A stretch of 64,000 nucleotides of DNA, from positions 82,178,658 to 82,242,657 of the forward strand of contig OZ024912.1 in NCBI GenBank assembly GCA_964017125.1. The letters are read 5' to 3'. The notes beneath the pieces were generated by a model that was given only the letters and a program-made list of their open reading frames with translations, had not been told where the DNA came from and ran no database searches. This document shows positions 37,007 through 50,790 of the stretch, piece after piece. Source of the DNA: Flabesymbios commensalis. Taxonomy: Eukaryota; Annelida; Polychaeta; Terebellida; Flabelligeridae. Position numbers and translations under genes: made by a program. Numbering within the stretch: the stretch's first letter is position 1; the number at the start of each line of letters is the position of its first letter.

Positions 37007-37405
37007 CCCTGGGCCACATTCATCCAGTAGCGCATGCTTTTCGTTGATTTCTTCGTCAATTATCAACCGATTTTCAAGAAATTTTGTAAAAATCATATTT
37101 TATCAGCTATCCCTGAAAATTTCGTAAAATTATATTCAGTATTTCAAAAGTTAGACCATTTGACATGTAGTAAATTGAATTTAGGACGTCCCTCTCTAAA
37201 CCCATTAAACTAATTTTAGAATTGTATTACATGTCAAATGGGCTAACTTTTGAAATATTCAATGTAATTTTACGAATTTTTTACCGACGTTGGGATATGA
37301 CTTGAAAATTGCCTGTGCTAAATTTCAAGGAAATCGGTTCATAATTGATGGAAAATCCACGAAAAACATGCGCTACAGAATTACCAAAATGAATGTGGCC
37401 CAGGG
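37007..37405. mobile_element. 399-bp foldback MITE with TA target duplication
   Basis: Ends CCCTGGGCCACATTCAT and ATGAATGTGGCCCAGGG, flanked by TA. Most of the element folds back: inner arms include AAAGTTAGACCATTTGACAT and ATGTCAAATGGGCTAACTTT. Tc1/mariner-like class inferred from the TA duplication. Confidence 0.85.
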
Positions 37406-38500
37406 TATAGTGCCACAGTGGTCAATGACAATGTGGCAATGTGCCAATGACTGATGACCAATGCCCAATGGTGAATCACTGAATGGCAATGGCAATGTCC
37501 CAATGAGTGAATGACATGTCTATCAAATTTTATATTCGATGTTTCATCCCCTAAGAATAGTTGTCATGACAAAAATCTAATTCAGCGCGAGCGGACGGGA
37601 TGTAAATATGCCATTTGTAGTAACACACATACCCAATAATTATTAAGTTATTGTTTCTATGTATCTATTCACATGATTATTGATCAGACAGCCACACATG
37701 CAGAATTTGGCAGGTGCTTGCTGGATGCCATGCGACGGATAAACAGTGCCGTATTTCACAATGCATCAATTTTTATTAGCACTATCATTAGATGATCACT
37801 TTGAACTTTGAGTTGCTACTCCAGTAGCCGAGTAAACAACGTCTCTGGGCGAGCGCAGCGAGCCACAAAGCCGTGAATCTAGTATCAAAGTGGCTTTGAT
37901 ACCAACTTTAAATTGCTCTTCTGGACTTAATCTGATGAGCTATGGCAAATCTAACATCATCTTGCTTATAATAAATATATTTTCTTACATCTGTGATTCT
38001 TGAGCTGATATGTGACATATTAGACCTGAATTTGGGTAAAATACAACTACAATTCACGGCGATATAGTTTGCATTAACCTTCGCCAGTGCGACATGAGCG
38101 ACATCTATGTGAGGAGAATTCGTCCGCTGAAAGTGCATGCTCAGACCGCCTTAAAATTGTTGATCAACACAAAAACATGTGCGTGAAGCACAAGAAAAAC
38201 GGCAGATACCATGTGCGATGACGTGATCTACCACGTGCGATGACGTTATCTCACAAAATCTCTCATTTCCACCCCACTCCACCCGAGATCACTTGGTAGC
38301 CTCAAGTGTAGTTTTGGATAAATAACATGAATATAACTTACTTTCTCTTTCTAACAATAAAAAATCTTCACATATATACACATCAAATATGGTAGTGAAG
38401 ACGTGTAGGGCCTACACTGCAGGTGAGTCAGCGAGTTGTGATTTAACCCCGAACTGGGCACAGTTTATTTCTGTGGCAGGACAGCGGCTGTACACAATTC
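37406..38500. other. Non-coding sequence
   Basis: Begins with imperfect repetition of CAATGGCAATG and CAATGACCAATGCCCAATGG words (37410-37510). An open minus-strand frame at 37908-38138 has no family resemblance. Nothing else recognised. Confidence 0.4.
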
Positions 38501-39869
38501 AGCGCTGTAGGCCGATCAGCGCTACTACCCCAGCAGCACCTCCTATGTGGAGTATCAGGCCATAGGGGGGAAAAGGCTGACTCTTGAACGCTGCCACAGT
38601 TTTTGAATCTATATCAGCTGCCGAAAGAGAATTCCAATCAGGGATAGTTTGATGCCAGAAATAATTTTGTTCCAGTGTGGTGTTAGCTCTAAGATGTTTA
38701 TATGCCTGATTGTGCCCAACACGTGTTCTTCTGTCTGCTGGGATTAAACAGTCATTGATAGGAATTTCGACTAGCTCATTTGAAATTTTGAACATACTTA
38801 TATACAAGTCCAGCCCAGGTTCTGAGTGAGAGATGTCCCACTGGCTGTTTGTCTATAATTTTGGGTGACAAATCTTGCTGCTGATCTTTGAATTTTTTCT
38901 AATTTTTTCAATATCTTTTTGTATAGAGGGTTCCCAAACTGCTGAAGAGTATTCTAAGGATGATCTGATCAGGAAATAGCTAGGCAGTCTCCCTTAGTTT
39001 AGGGGGACATGCCTTCAGGTTCCTCCAAAGAAAGCCAGAGTGGAATTTGCTTTACTTGTAATTTTGTTAATGTAGGCCTCCCATTCCAGGTTCTCGCTAA
39101 GGCAAACACCAATATGGTGTTGATGAGATAATCACTAGTGTTTCGCCTTTAAGGGTGTACTCAAATTCCAGGGTTTTTTTTATTTTTATTTTATTTATGG
39201 ATAGCCAAGGTAGATTTTCCCGAGGGGAAGTCATTTTAGCTGGTATAAATTTGTCCAGGCATTGATTTAGGATGGATTTAAGTTTTAACCAATTTTCATT
39301 AACAGAACGGCTGGGACTGTTCTCTGAAAAGGAGCTCCAGCAGCTCCTAATTTGTTGCCTGATAGCCTCCCAATTAGCCTTTTTGAACTGACGCACTGGG
39401 CGGGGTTTTGTACGGCGGTAGGGTAGGTCAATATCTAGTTCGGTCACAACAGCACAGTGGTCTGAGATTCCACGTACATTATGAGAAGATTTTATTAAAC
39501 CGGGTTTATTTTCGATCAGGAGGTCAAAAATATTTTCTTCTCTAGTTGGTTCTTTATGAATTTGGGTCACGGCATGTGCATCTAGGCTGACAGAAGCAGC
39601 TCGCATTGTGATTTGTTTGCTGCTTTAGGATTTACTACATTATTGTCCCGGTTAATACCAGGCAGGTTTAAATCACCTCCCAGGACAATGGTCTGATTTG
39701 AATTTTTTGGCATCAGGTCTAATGGTTTCACAAATTCTTTTGAAGTACTAATTTCGGTGTCAGGAGGTCTTAGGCAACTATAATAGCAATAATCATAGCA
39801 TTTTTCACAGTAATGTATGCATAACGCATAATGTATGATAGCATAACGATACCATGATTTCAATTTCAT
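38500..39869 (-). pseudogene. CR1/Jockey-like LINE, internally deleted
   Basis: Upstream on the minus strand is endonuclease sequence (TIVLGGDLNLPG, then SSHNVRGISDHCAVVTELDI), followed by the linker ANWEAIRQQI. The sequence then jumps near 39110 to the C-terminal part of a reverse transcriptase ORF (SENLEWEAYINKI, RSSLEYSSAVWEPSIQ, RTRVGHNQAYKHLRA, IPDWNSLSAADID). The catalytic reverse transcriptase core is missing, and at least two frame changes and a stop separate the remaining pieces. Dead copy. Confidence 0.8.
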
Positions 39870-42800
39870 TTAATTTTTGGTCTAATTCTGTAATATATGA
39901 TATGATCCTAGCCGACGGTTACATACCGAAGCTCAATAGCAGAGATAGATTAAATGATTTTCATGATCATTCAATAAACGTCAGAAAGGGTACCAGCGAT
40001 TTTGGCTTTTCCGAGGCAGTGTTACTGGGCCGAGGTCACTAAAGTCGGCCGAGGTCACTGGGACGAGGCTACCAACGTGAGCCGAGTTCGCCACTTAAAA
40101 ATATTTTATGTATAGGCCTACATGTATTCTATAAGGCCCAATAATGTAATTTAAAGACGAGAAGGTATATGTATATATGTATGTTTCGAGCTTCACGATG
40201 TATTCAAATGATCTTCCTTTGCAGAACATATAATGCTATTGTTACGCAAAAGTAGATTCACACATCCCACGATTTCTACTTTTTATTATGTTATAACTCA
40301 TTTTTCTGTACCATGCCCCTACAAATGTATTTTGTATGTTGTTATTCTGTTTTTTTTTAGTTATCAACCCTAGGCCTTAACCATTCACATGTAACTAGCT
40401 TGACAATTACGACGATTAAATTACGGCACCCTTTAAACTCCATGGTGAACAATACATTAGCCTTAACATATAAATTTGCGCTCACGCCCCTAACCTAAAA
40501 TGCCCCAAAATTAATCAGGTCAACTCCCGAAAGTAAAAAATATCAAAATATAATAGAATAAACTGGAGTAGATATGTAAAGTAAATTGAATCGGACGAGT
40601 AATAATATAAATGCTCGAATAAATAAATGAATAATAATAACGAAGTAGGCCTAATGGATAAGACGATCTGATAAACAAATTACATAGCATGGCTAGTCAA
40701 CAGTATTCTGTCAAAAGTTGCATAATCATGAGGGTTCACATGGATTCAAAAACGAATCAAACGAACGGCGAATCGCCTGTTTTTAGGATCCGAACATCGA
40801 TGATTTCAGCTTATAAAATAGTGTAAAAACGAACCTAAAATCTATTTTTATCCATATTAATATCATTTTTTTCAGTTATAAGAAGCGAATAGCTAGGCCA
40901 AAAAATTGGCAAAATCCATAATTTCCAGGACCCATGTGCACCCTCAATCATGTCACCTCACTTTCTGCAGGCATAATCACCATTACGTAACGTAATAACG
41001 GTAAAAGTTGTCGGGATGAAAAGTACGTTGACTAATCCTTTTCACCCTATTAGTCCTACCGCGTGTCAATGTACGTGGTTATGTCTTAGCAGCTAGCTAA
41101 GTACACACAATTTGGCTGTAGTGTTTTAGCTCAAAGGTAGAACAGCTAGGGAGAATCAACAGGTAAGTTCAGGTATGCCTAAACTGTTTTTATGGTTAAC
41201 ACCTTCGTAATGGAAGTATTCACAAAGGATCGGAATTTCAGTGTTTATTAAACGTATTAATTAAAGCTGCATAACTGTTTTGTTTTTTTATTCAAAAGAT
41301 TAATCTATGGAAAATGGTGCTTTATTTTTTTATTTTACTGCTCCGGTTACTGAGTTATTAAGGATTTAACTTTGTTGTTTTTTAATCTTGTTGCCCCAGC
41401 AAAACAAACCGGATCACAGCTGAGTGGGACACACTTTCTGTATAGTGAGGACATTAAAAGTACCAAGTGGCAGATAACGGTCATCATTGAATAAAAGAGT
41501 GAAAGATTTTAAAATTATTCTTATTTTTTAAGTGATCATAGATACATTCCACAGTACAAAGAGTATTGTCTCATGTCAGCTAGACATATCTAGAAGTTAT
41601 TACTTTGTGTGATATGGGTGATAGCTGCATATAATGTCATGTTTAGTTTCGATACCGGTATGGAGAATGTCACTCACTTGAAAAATAGTAATTTATTTTA
41701 GAATGGTGCTTTTAAGTGTGGGCAAGCATCTGAGCCTTTGGCCCGCCACTAGGACGCTCTCTACAGACCCTGAGAAAATGTAGTCGGAATTAACATCACA
41801 TTCAGTGAAGTTGATCATCTTTTTCGCTCTTTTGATTTTCGTGATTTTCTTGAAGAATACTTGCTGTTTTTTATTTGATACAGGCCTCACGGGCATTTCA
41901 AAATATAGTTAAAATGCTACTCGAAGATATCAGACTATTCTATTTCATCGTTAGTCATCACATGCAGTGATATAAATTGCGAAATGCGGTAAAATAAAAT
42001 AATTGTAAAAAAAATCAGCCTTTAGGGGAGCGGTAGCTGAGGTCCCAGAAAGCCAGAGACATGTACCCATTGATGGGTCAATGCTGTACCAGCATCGTAG
42101 AAGCTGTACCAACATTGAACCAGCAATGGGTCAGTTACTGGTGCTTGCTGGGTGATTATACGGGCTGACCTAGTCTTAGGACACACCAACCTGTGGTTCG
42201 TGGGGGCTTGGCATCGCAGCCAACACGAGGCATTGATCTGATGTCGGACTAATTCGAGCCCATCGTCTACGGCTGGGGCCCAACGTTAGACCAATGCGGC
42301 TCAACGTCTCGTGTTTGTTATTAAGGGGTTTGATTCTGGGCTAATGTAACATTATATTGGCCCATAATTAACCACTATTACGTGTACATTGTACACATAG
42401 AGACCGATTTACCACACCATATAATTTGATGGTGTATCGCGTCGTGATCTAATCCAGCTACATATACATCGATTTTGTGCATTTATAAGGCCTTTAAAAA
42501 TATATGAATGATTGTTTTGAACATTTTAGGTTATTTACATCGAAATAAACAAAACAGTTATGCAGCTTTAAATATTACCAGGACTTTTTATATAATATAT
42601 ATATATTTTTAAAAAAGATCTCAGATATATTATATGACTAAGTACATAAAATACATAATTTCTTTATTTTTATCAATTCCTGTAAATAAATGTTCATAGA
42701 AATTATGAAACAAACCGGTCTCACTAATTAATTCCAAGGAAATGTGGAATTCAAGAAAAGTAATTTTTACTATTAATAATGAATTATAGCTTAAATAGTA

Positions 42801-45800
42801 TGTTAAGCGACTACTATCTTTATATAAATATACATGAGCATATTTCCATATATTGCTTTTAATATAGTTTATTAACATGCCTCACTTTTATCGTGAGTTC
42901 TAGAAAATGAAAAATAATATTAATTGAAAAAAACCATTATCTTAGTATTTAAACCAACTGTCACCTTTCTAAAAGCAGAATATGACAGTATATATATCAC
43001 AAAAAGGGGTCTGCCAGTAAATATCTAATGATATTTATATTACTAAAAACTTCTTTCTTTATTGTGATAGCTGTAAAAATCTACATGTTTGTCAGCAAAT
43101 TTAATATATGAATCATCGTTTTAATACTGTAAAATCATTATATCATATGTCAATCCCACTGTGACTGAGAAGGCCAAGATGTATAAAAATGCGCCGAGGT
43201 CACTGGGCCGAGAATACCAAAGTGGGCCGAAGTCACCATTTTTTATGAGTGGAATGAATTAGAGGAATTGACTGGAGAATCAACTGTTGCAAGGCTGGGC
43301 CGAGAGAGAAAACACTGGGGCAAGGTCACCAAAGTGGGCCAAGTCCACTGGGCCGAGATCACCGTGGGCCAAGATCACATCACATCAGTCATCCAAACAT
43401 TCTCATTTCAGGAGCCAACAATAAAAACGATATAAGTCCATCTTTACTTCGTATTACAACAATCAGTCTCATCTCACGTGGCATAGATTAAAAGAATTAA
43501 GGTGATACCTAGCCCCAGTGGCTGAAACAGGTTTCAGGGTTAGGACGTCACAGCTAGGGTGACACTATGCAATAAAGGCAGTAGGAAAAAAGCAGTGTAT
43601 TTTCCACATAAAAAAATGTGCATCAACAAATGCACAAATAATTATGATATGGTAGCATACGTTGTCATAAAAGTTGACTTTATATCTCCATCTATTAGGT
43701 TTTCTTTAATTACCAATGACCTTATTTGACAAGTCAGAGTCCAAAAAGGCGATAATTTCAAGAAAATGCAATTGTATACAACAAATAATGTGATGTAGGC
43801 CTAATTGATCAATTATCAAATACGTATGTCATCGTTACATTCAATGTGACCTATCTGTGAAAACGTTAAGCTTGTTTGGGCATTCTCACTTAATTGTCAT
43901 TTGTGTCATGGTTAATTAAATTTCGACTGACTGGCAAGAAAGTTAGCATAATTGGACAGTTGAGAGAAAACGCTCTGTTTGCTTGGACAGACATAGAACA
44001 ATGTGTCTGAAAACTTTAATAATATTTTGAAATAGTTATGTGATATTATTGACAATGCACAGTAAACGTTACAAAAAAAACATTCAAAATTCAGTTTAGC
44101 ATTTTTAAGATTGAAGAAAAAGTAGGATTATAAATCCAACACATGCTAGTGAACGTTACAATCCAACATATTTGATGTATTGGAACGATGGCACTTGTTA
44201 TGTTTTATATCAACTCTGCATATACTAACTAAACCGAATATTATGTTTTATTAACTGAGTGGGCATGTATCTAGAGTGTATAGTATGACTCACGTAACCT
44301 TGTTATACAATGTGGCATCAGGATATAATCTAAATCATAAGAATAAATGCAGGCTACCTGCATACTACTAGCATTACTCACATTACACTGAGTAGGTCCT
44401 TGACAGCATATAACGTTCACCATACTTTTTTAGTGGTATAATTATATAGCAACTTATTTTATTTTAAACTCGTAGTGAAATGTTATTATCATATCGCAGC
44501 ATAAATGGAGGTTAATTCTATAGATATGTGTATACTGGAAAAGTGTTAGATAAATACTTTATTTGTGAATGCATGATAGTTGAATAAAATTTATATAATT
44601 AAAAAAAAAAAGATGTTATAATAATATCTCCTATGATTTCATGTTAGCTAGGGAAGTCACTAGTATACAGTACTGTTAAACATGATGTAATGTGATTTTT
44701 AATGAAGGTATTTAGCCGAAACTCAATGGCTGCATACCGCCTTCCATCTCCTTAGTGATAGAGCATAACATATTAATGGAACATACGTTGGAGTGATGCG
44801 GGTCAATCATCTAAGATGAAGGGTCGGCGTCGAACCAACTAATCATAGAGGAAATATGTTGGCCCAATTGTCTAGCCATCTGCACTTGGCCTGCTTTTCG
44901 CCACACATCAAATGACCTCCACCACAGCCATCCTGTGATAAGAACAAGGCGTTGGCCCAACATTGGGTCAACATCTACCAACCCGTTGTTTCATTTATGT
45001 TTAAATGAATTTAAACACACATCCGAAGTGACATCGAGCAGACATTCGGACGTCCACTCGATCTCAGCTTAGTTGCGGCCATCGCCAGAACATGATGACA
45101 ATTGTGCGCTAGTCTTAACGTTAGCCATTCTACAATGCAATAATCTAAAGCCAACGATAAAAACACATATTTCTGAGTGGGTGCCAAAAAATTCTAGTGG
45201 CTTCTAGCAACACTATTACTAACATGACATTAATAATGTTAGCATACCTCAAATTTAAAAAAGACACTTCAACAACCTCCTTGTTTAATCACAAATATAA
45301 TCAACTGTCTTTTAATTTTAATTTGGATATAGTTTCTAGTTGCCTTATAATATCGTTTATATTTCTTTCAGCATATTTTATAGCAATTCTTACAAATCAT
45401 TTTATATTTTTTTCCAAAATCTATCGAATTATTTTACTAGCTATCCCCTTGAAAATAACTGGAAACTAACCTGTAGTAGGCAAACTGCCGAAATAAATCA
45501 ATTTTGACAACATTTTGATTATATTTACAAAAAATTGTGGTCGGGAAGACAATGTGACACTTTATCGTATTTGACGTCATTTGTGTACATTCACAAAGAA
45601 CAACTATTACTACACATAGAACATATATATATCTGTATATCCACTTCTCTGATAAATCATGATTTAGTAGGGTCACTACTATAAAATATAAACGTTTTTC
45701 TTTTAGGTGAGTGTTAGTGTTTAAGTTGATTATGCACTATTGTTTCAAAAAGAAAGCGCTGAACCAGTTCACTAATTCAATTCAAGTTCATTTATCCATG

Positions 45801-46950
45801 TTCTAATTACAAGTTTTACATCTATTAAAGTATATATATATATAGTTTCTGGGATATACCATATATATATATATTTTTGATGATGGATAGAAAGGAGACC
45901 CGCAAAAGGCTTTGGTTAAAAGCCGCTTCTATGCGGGCCACCCTAAAATGAGGTGCGTGATGTTTCTGGAATGCTGCATATGGGGAGGTACAGAGACGGG
46001 TGTTAAGAACAAGTAACGATTTGAAGATTAGGCATAGGGTGGAGGGAAATGCATCAACGTGAGACGACTATGTATCAACACGAAGTATCATTTTATTTTT
46101 ATTATTTAAATTGTATGTAAATATACATGTATATACATATGCACATGTACTTAGAATGTACACACATATACACATACATACGAGAGCGCTGACAGTGCGC
46201 ACCGCACAGTCATTATTAGGCAGCCTGTAGGCCAACCTGGCTTTGTCCCACCAAGGCCGAGACGCTGACACAGTGCTGGCGAGCCAGCACTGTGTCAGTG
46301 CCACACCCCTACCGGGACATCGAAATCAATAAAACTACTTGTCCACTCGTTAAAAAAAATAAAATAATAATAAATAAATAAATAAAAATAGTAAGTAAAA
46401 TATCTGCTTTACTTCACTTTTCGGCCAGTATGGCCATTTAAGTGAAAATTCCAGGTATTACAATATCCCATATTGTATAGTTAAAGTAGTAAAGGAAAGA
46501 CAAAGCTAATAAAAGCATGTTCGTACTAAAATATTCAATTTAAAGTGTTTGATATGATAAGATGACGATGCTCCTGGCACCTATATGTAACGAGTCTGAT
46601 GACATGTTGAAGCGCCTGCACTACAACACAGTTTAATGGGTATAAAAATATCAGTATAAATAATGTAAAATATGAAGTGAATTTAAAATGAACGACTTTT
46701 CAAGTCTCTATATCTCCATGAAATTAGAGTGATTGTGTAAAAACTACAAGTCTAAGTCAAAACAGTGTCATTGTCAAAACAAATATATAATATATACTAT
46801 AATACTATATACTATAATCAAAAAAAATAAACCTTTTTAGACATAAATATGAATGACATAAACAATGAACAGAGAAACCATTTGGTAAGTAAGTAAATAT
46901 CTTCTTTACTTCACTTTTCGGCCAGTATGGCCAGAGAAATCATGAAAATA
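39870..46950. other. Long gene-free region, mostly unexplained AT-rich DNA
   Basis: Contents seen: GGCCGAGGTCAC word clusters at 40028-40090 and 43190-43380; family E fragments at 42050-42155, 42260-42325 and 44950-44985; a (TA)n tract near 45833; a hairpin CTGACACAGTGCTGGC / GCCAGCACTGTGTCAG at 46264-46305; and a 46-base phrase CTTCACTTTTCGGCCAGTAT found at both 46391-46437 and 46887-46932, next to AATAAATAA tails. No host exon recognised. Open frames at 41693-41896, 42630-42878 and 45197-45469 look non-coding in composition. Confidence 0.5.
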
Positions 46951-49140
46951 ATAATAATAATAAATAAATAAATAAAAATAAACACAATAAATGAACTAAT
47001 AAAATTAAATATATTAAGATTCAATAATCAAGGGAGCATATGTACCAATATGGTGTTGAACATATTGGGTCGTATTTATTAATGAGAAAGAGTTTGATAT
47101 ATGCTGTAAATCCTTTCCGACTGTGAGTTTTAATTTTGTCAGTTATCACCTGTTTTATTTAGAATATCAGGTATACAAAAACGCATACATTTCCGAGAGA
47201 ATACATGTTTTACTAGTGGTAATGAATATTTTTTCCTCTGTCTGATGTTATGGTGATAAGTTATTGTTTGTAGTAAAAAAAGACATGTTATTAAAATATG
47301 CGGGTAAATTCTTGTTTATTATATCGTAACAAAAGTTTAGTACTTGATGAGTGAACATACCGTAGATTTTCAAGACATTTAACTTAAAAAAGAGAGGCTC
47401 GCTGTGCGAAAGGTAGCCACTTGAACAGATAATCCTCATCGCTTTCCTCTGTAATTTAAAAATCCTTTCCTGGTTGAAATCCCCGCACTTAAGACAATAG
47501 TTTATATGTGGCTTAATTAATGCATTATATATGGTTAAAAGAATATTTGAGGGAACCACATGTTTAATCCGGTACATAATCCCTATAATATTGCGAATTT
47601 TTGTAGCTATTTCAGTTATGTGTGAATCCCATTTTAAATGCTTATGTATTATTAATCCAAAAAATTAAATTCGTCGGCACATTCTACTTCAATATTTTCT
47701 ATTTTTATCTTTGGTAAGTTTACTTGCTTTTGTGGCATGTGAAATACCATAAATTTTGATTTTTTTATATTGATTGAAAATTTATTCAACTTTAACCAAT
47801 CTGTGATTTTTGTTATTTCTAAATTTATTTCTTCGGTGGTAAAGGTGCCAAAAACATCTAATGTGGAATATTAGGTAGTGTCGTCGGCGTAAATAATCAT
47901 TTTGAACAGCTTGCTAGCACTGCATATATCATTTGTGTATACAATAAATAAAAGAGGGCCCAATATGGAGCCCTGTGGAATGCCAGTAGTTATGGGGTAT
48001 ATATCAGAAGTAGCTTTATTATAGGCAACATATTGGGTTCTGCCTCGTAAAAAAATTGTTAAAAGTTTCAATTCTACTGATCTAATATCATAATGATTTA
48101 ATTTTTGTAGTAATATAGCGTGGTCAAGCGTGTCGAATGCCTTCGATAAATCTAAAAATATAGATATTGATATTTTACCTTTGTCAAGGTCTTGTGTGAT
48201 TTTGTCAATGAGCTTGATTGATGCTAATTCAGTGGAATGACCTTATGGCGAGTTGAAGGTTCGGATTACCCAATATGTCGTGGTAAACCTCACCGGGAGT
48301 TCCGTTATGGGGTCACAACGGCCGACGAAAGACTCCTTCCAATCTTGCCATCAAAACTCAAATATCTTCCTCCTCCGTCTGATCGACGGTATTAAACAAA
48401 CCAGGAAACTGTCTTCTCTCTTGTCATGTTTATTTGATTAACATGCGATAACAGCAAAGCACAACCATCTGCGCACGGCACGTCTCTATGGACTTAGCGA
48501 GAGCGAGCTGCGGCACGTCCGCAGTCGCTGAGTATCACGCTTCAAGTGAGGGAAAAATACCAAGGGCCGCACCACGCTGCTCTGGGTGCGCACGTCACCA
48601 CGGTATGACAACGAGGCGGTCATCCCTGTCAGCCTGCGTCCAGGAATCTGGGGATAACTGCCACATTGACTAAGCGATGTCAGGATCCTACAACATTTCC
48701 GAAACCCGTACTGACTGTCAAGTAAAAGTTTGTGTTCATTTAAGTAGGTGCTTAATTGTATAAAAATAAGTTTTTCAAAAATTTTAGATATTGATGGAAG
48801 TAGTGAGATGGGACGATAGTTTGATATGTCGTTCAATGATCCTTTTTTGTAAATTGGAATAACTTTCGTTATCTTTAATTTATCTGGGGATATCCCAGTA
48901 GGCCTATGAAGCGACTGATTAAAGATACATGTTAGAGATGGTATTATTTCCGATACAATTAGCTTTATTAACCTCATAGAAAGATCGTCAAAACCGGTAC
49001 TTGTTTTATTAGGTGATTCATTTATTATTTTAAGTATAGAAGAGTCATCAGTTTTGTAAAATTGAAATGTAGGCCTACAATTTCGCGTGGATGTTAAGAA
49101 ATCTTCAACTTTTATATTTTTTGGCATATTATTATTTTTG
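46935..49140 (-). pseudogene. CR1/Jockey-like LINE, 5'-truncated and interrupted
   Basis: Minus-strand reverse transcriptase. From the 49127 end it reads SNYRPISLLPSISKIFEKLI and DSQYGFRKC, is interrupted, then continues at 48240 with HSTELASIKL, LDLSKAFDTLDHAIL, GIPQGSILGPLLF and YADDTT. An in-frame TAA follows YADDTT at about 47872. The C-terminal part is at 47248-47577 (YNALIKPHINYCL, FKLQRKAMRII). The 3' end probably reaches the TTATTTATT-rich tail near 46950. A ~450-bp insertion splits the FRKC-HSTE block. Dead copy. Confidence 0.82.
48243..48692 (-). mobile_element. Probable solo LTR inserted in the LINE
   Basis: About 450 bp of distinctly GC-richer sequence interrupts the LINE exactly between FRKC and HSTE. 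On the minus strand it starts TGTAGGATCCTGACATCGC, carries an AATAAA motif near its middle, and ends near CAACTCGCCATAA. Size, GC content, polyadenylation motif and clean insertion suit a solo LTR. No second LTR or internal genes are present, and the target duplication is not certain. Fossil. Confidence 0.5.
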
Positions 49141-50296
49141 ACGAGGCTGATGTTCTCAGCCCATTAAGCCTATGTAGGCATATATTTTCATTCAGGCGTG
49201 TGACTCTATTATTTTGGAAAAAAATGTATACACCATAAAACCGTTAATTATTTTTGATGTGTTGCGTATTGACTTTTATCCTAGTGCACTCTTTTGCAAA
49301 AAGTCACGTTAAACGCTAAATACGTCGAATGGTCCGACTTTATTTGAAATACTGCTTTGTTTTTATTTTTTCAAAAACATTTATTATTGATAAAATGATC
49401 ACACACAGGCTGTAGTGAGATAACTAGGTAAATAATGTTGATAGCATGGATAATAATTAGATCTATAATAAATTAAAAATGGTAAAACTTAAATTATTCT
49501 CTTACGTCGTAGACAGTACAATTACGAACGACACCCTTCCGGCCTTCGTCGCTTCGATGCCGACGGTGGGCGATATAACGTGAAACTCGGGAACATGGCC
49601 CTGGCCAAGCCCTAGGGCTAGGCTAACTTACACTTAGTCTAGGTCTACAGTCTGTTTCACTACGACAATAGTTTCTGGGAGTAGCCTTTTTTCAATTTGC
49701 TCGGTTGCTGTAGCCTGGTGTAGGCCCTAGCCTAGGCTTATAATATAAAATCGTTTAACAAATTTTTTCACCGATCATTTTTTCATCTTCCCCTAACGTT
49801 AGCCTGGGCCTAGCCCTAGGCCTAACACTAACAGTAACATCGCTGAAAATTTGGTGGAATTTTGTTGTGTATTTTGTAAGTTAGTCTAGACCATTTGGCA
49901 TGTAATAGAATTCTTGTTTCACAGTAATGATGTTAAAGAGAGCCTATCGAATATGCCTCGTTGTTTGCGCAGAAAACTCGCATTATTACTGGCCACCCCC
50001 TGACCGCCTTCAAATGGTAATCATTTAACTCATTAGTCTACATCCAGCCCTACCTCGGACACCCATTTTAAAATACATCCAAGACATGAACAATGAAATA
50101 ATTAGCAAGTAAATGTGCTACGGCATTTGTAAAAATCTGATCTGTTAATGACGCCCTGTTGTTTGGACAGTCATCTGGGTAACTGGTCTACCTAAAACAC
50201 GAAATGCATAGTTAAACATGGTTGAATATCCGAATAACCGGCGATAATACCCAGTGTTGAATCGAACTGCCAGTTATTCCTATTTTCAAACATGCC
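49141..50296. other. Intergenic sequence
   Basis: Contains a GGCCTAGCCCTAGG-rich stretch (49600-49830) with imperfect repetition of CTAGGCCTA words. No coding or repeat family recognised. Confidence 0.4.
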
Positions 50297-50790
50297 TAAA
50301 GGTATGGTCAACTGATGCAATAGTGCCTGTGGGTAGGCCAAGGCCCTATTCCATAATAATACTAAATATGCGTTTCATACCCAAAGCCACATTAAGAGCA
50401 AGTTCTCTAATAACAGGAGGTTCATATATACTTGAGCGACATCTATGAGTTAATAATTCAAAGCCCTTAGCCCTGGTCCCTACTTGGTCGTTGGCTTGCA
50501 AACAAACTGACTGTATTACTGCGGGGATGTGGAAACGGCCTGACCCCAAGCTTGTATTGACACCCAGTAAACACAAAACATTTGTATGACTTTATGCAAT
50601 GTTGGACCATTGTCGATGATGTTGGGCCGACGTTGTATAAATGTTATACAAATGTCTTGTGTTTGCTGGGCAGGAGGACTTTCTCTCAAACATTGTACAT
50701 TTATCCGATGGTGGTTCAATGTTGGGCCAGCGTCGCAGACATTGGCCTAACATTAAAACAGCATTGGACCAATGTCTCATTTGAGTAGTA
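50297..50790. mobile_element. Family F dispersed repeat with family E 3' part, copy 2
   Basis: Second copy of 25597-26112, lacking a short insertion near its left end. The shared palindromic 3' part includes TTGTATGACTTTATGCAATG and TTGTGTTTGCTGGG. Confidence 0.8.

Noticed and set aside
41693-41896. Lysine-rich 67-codon minus-strand frame
   Set aside because: No splice context, no family resemblance; AT-rich composition explains the lysines.
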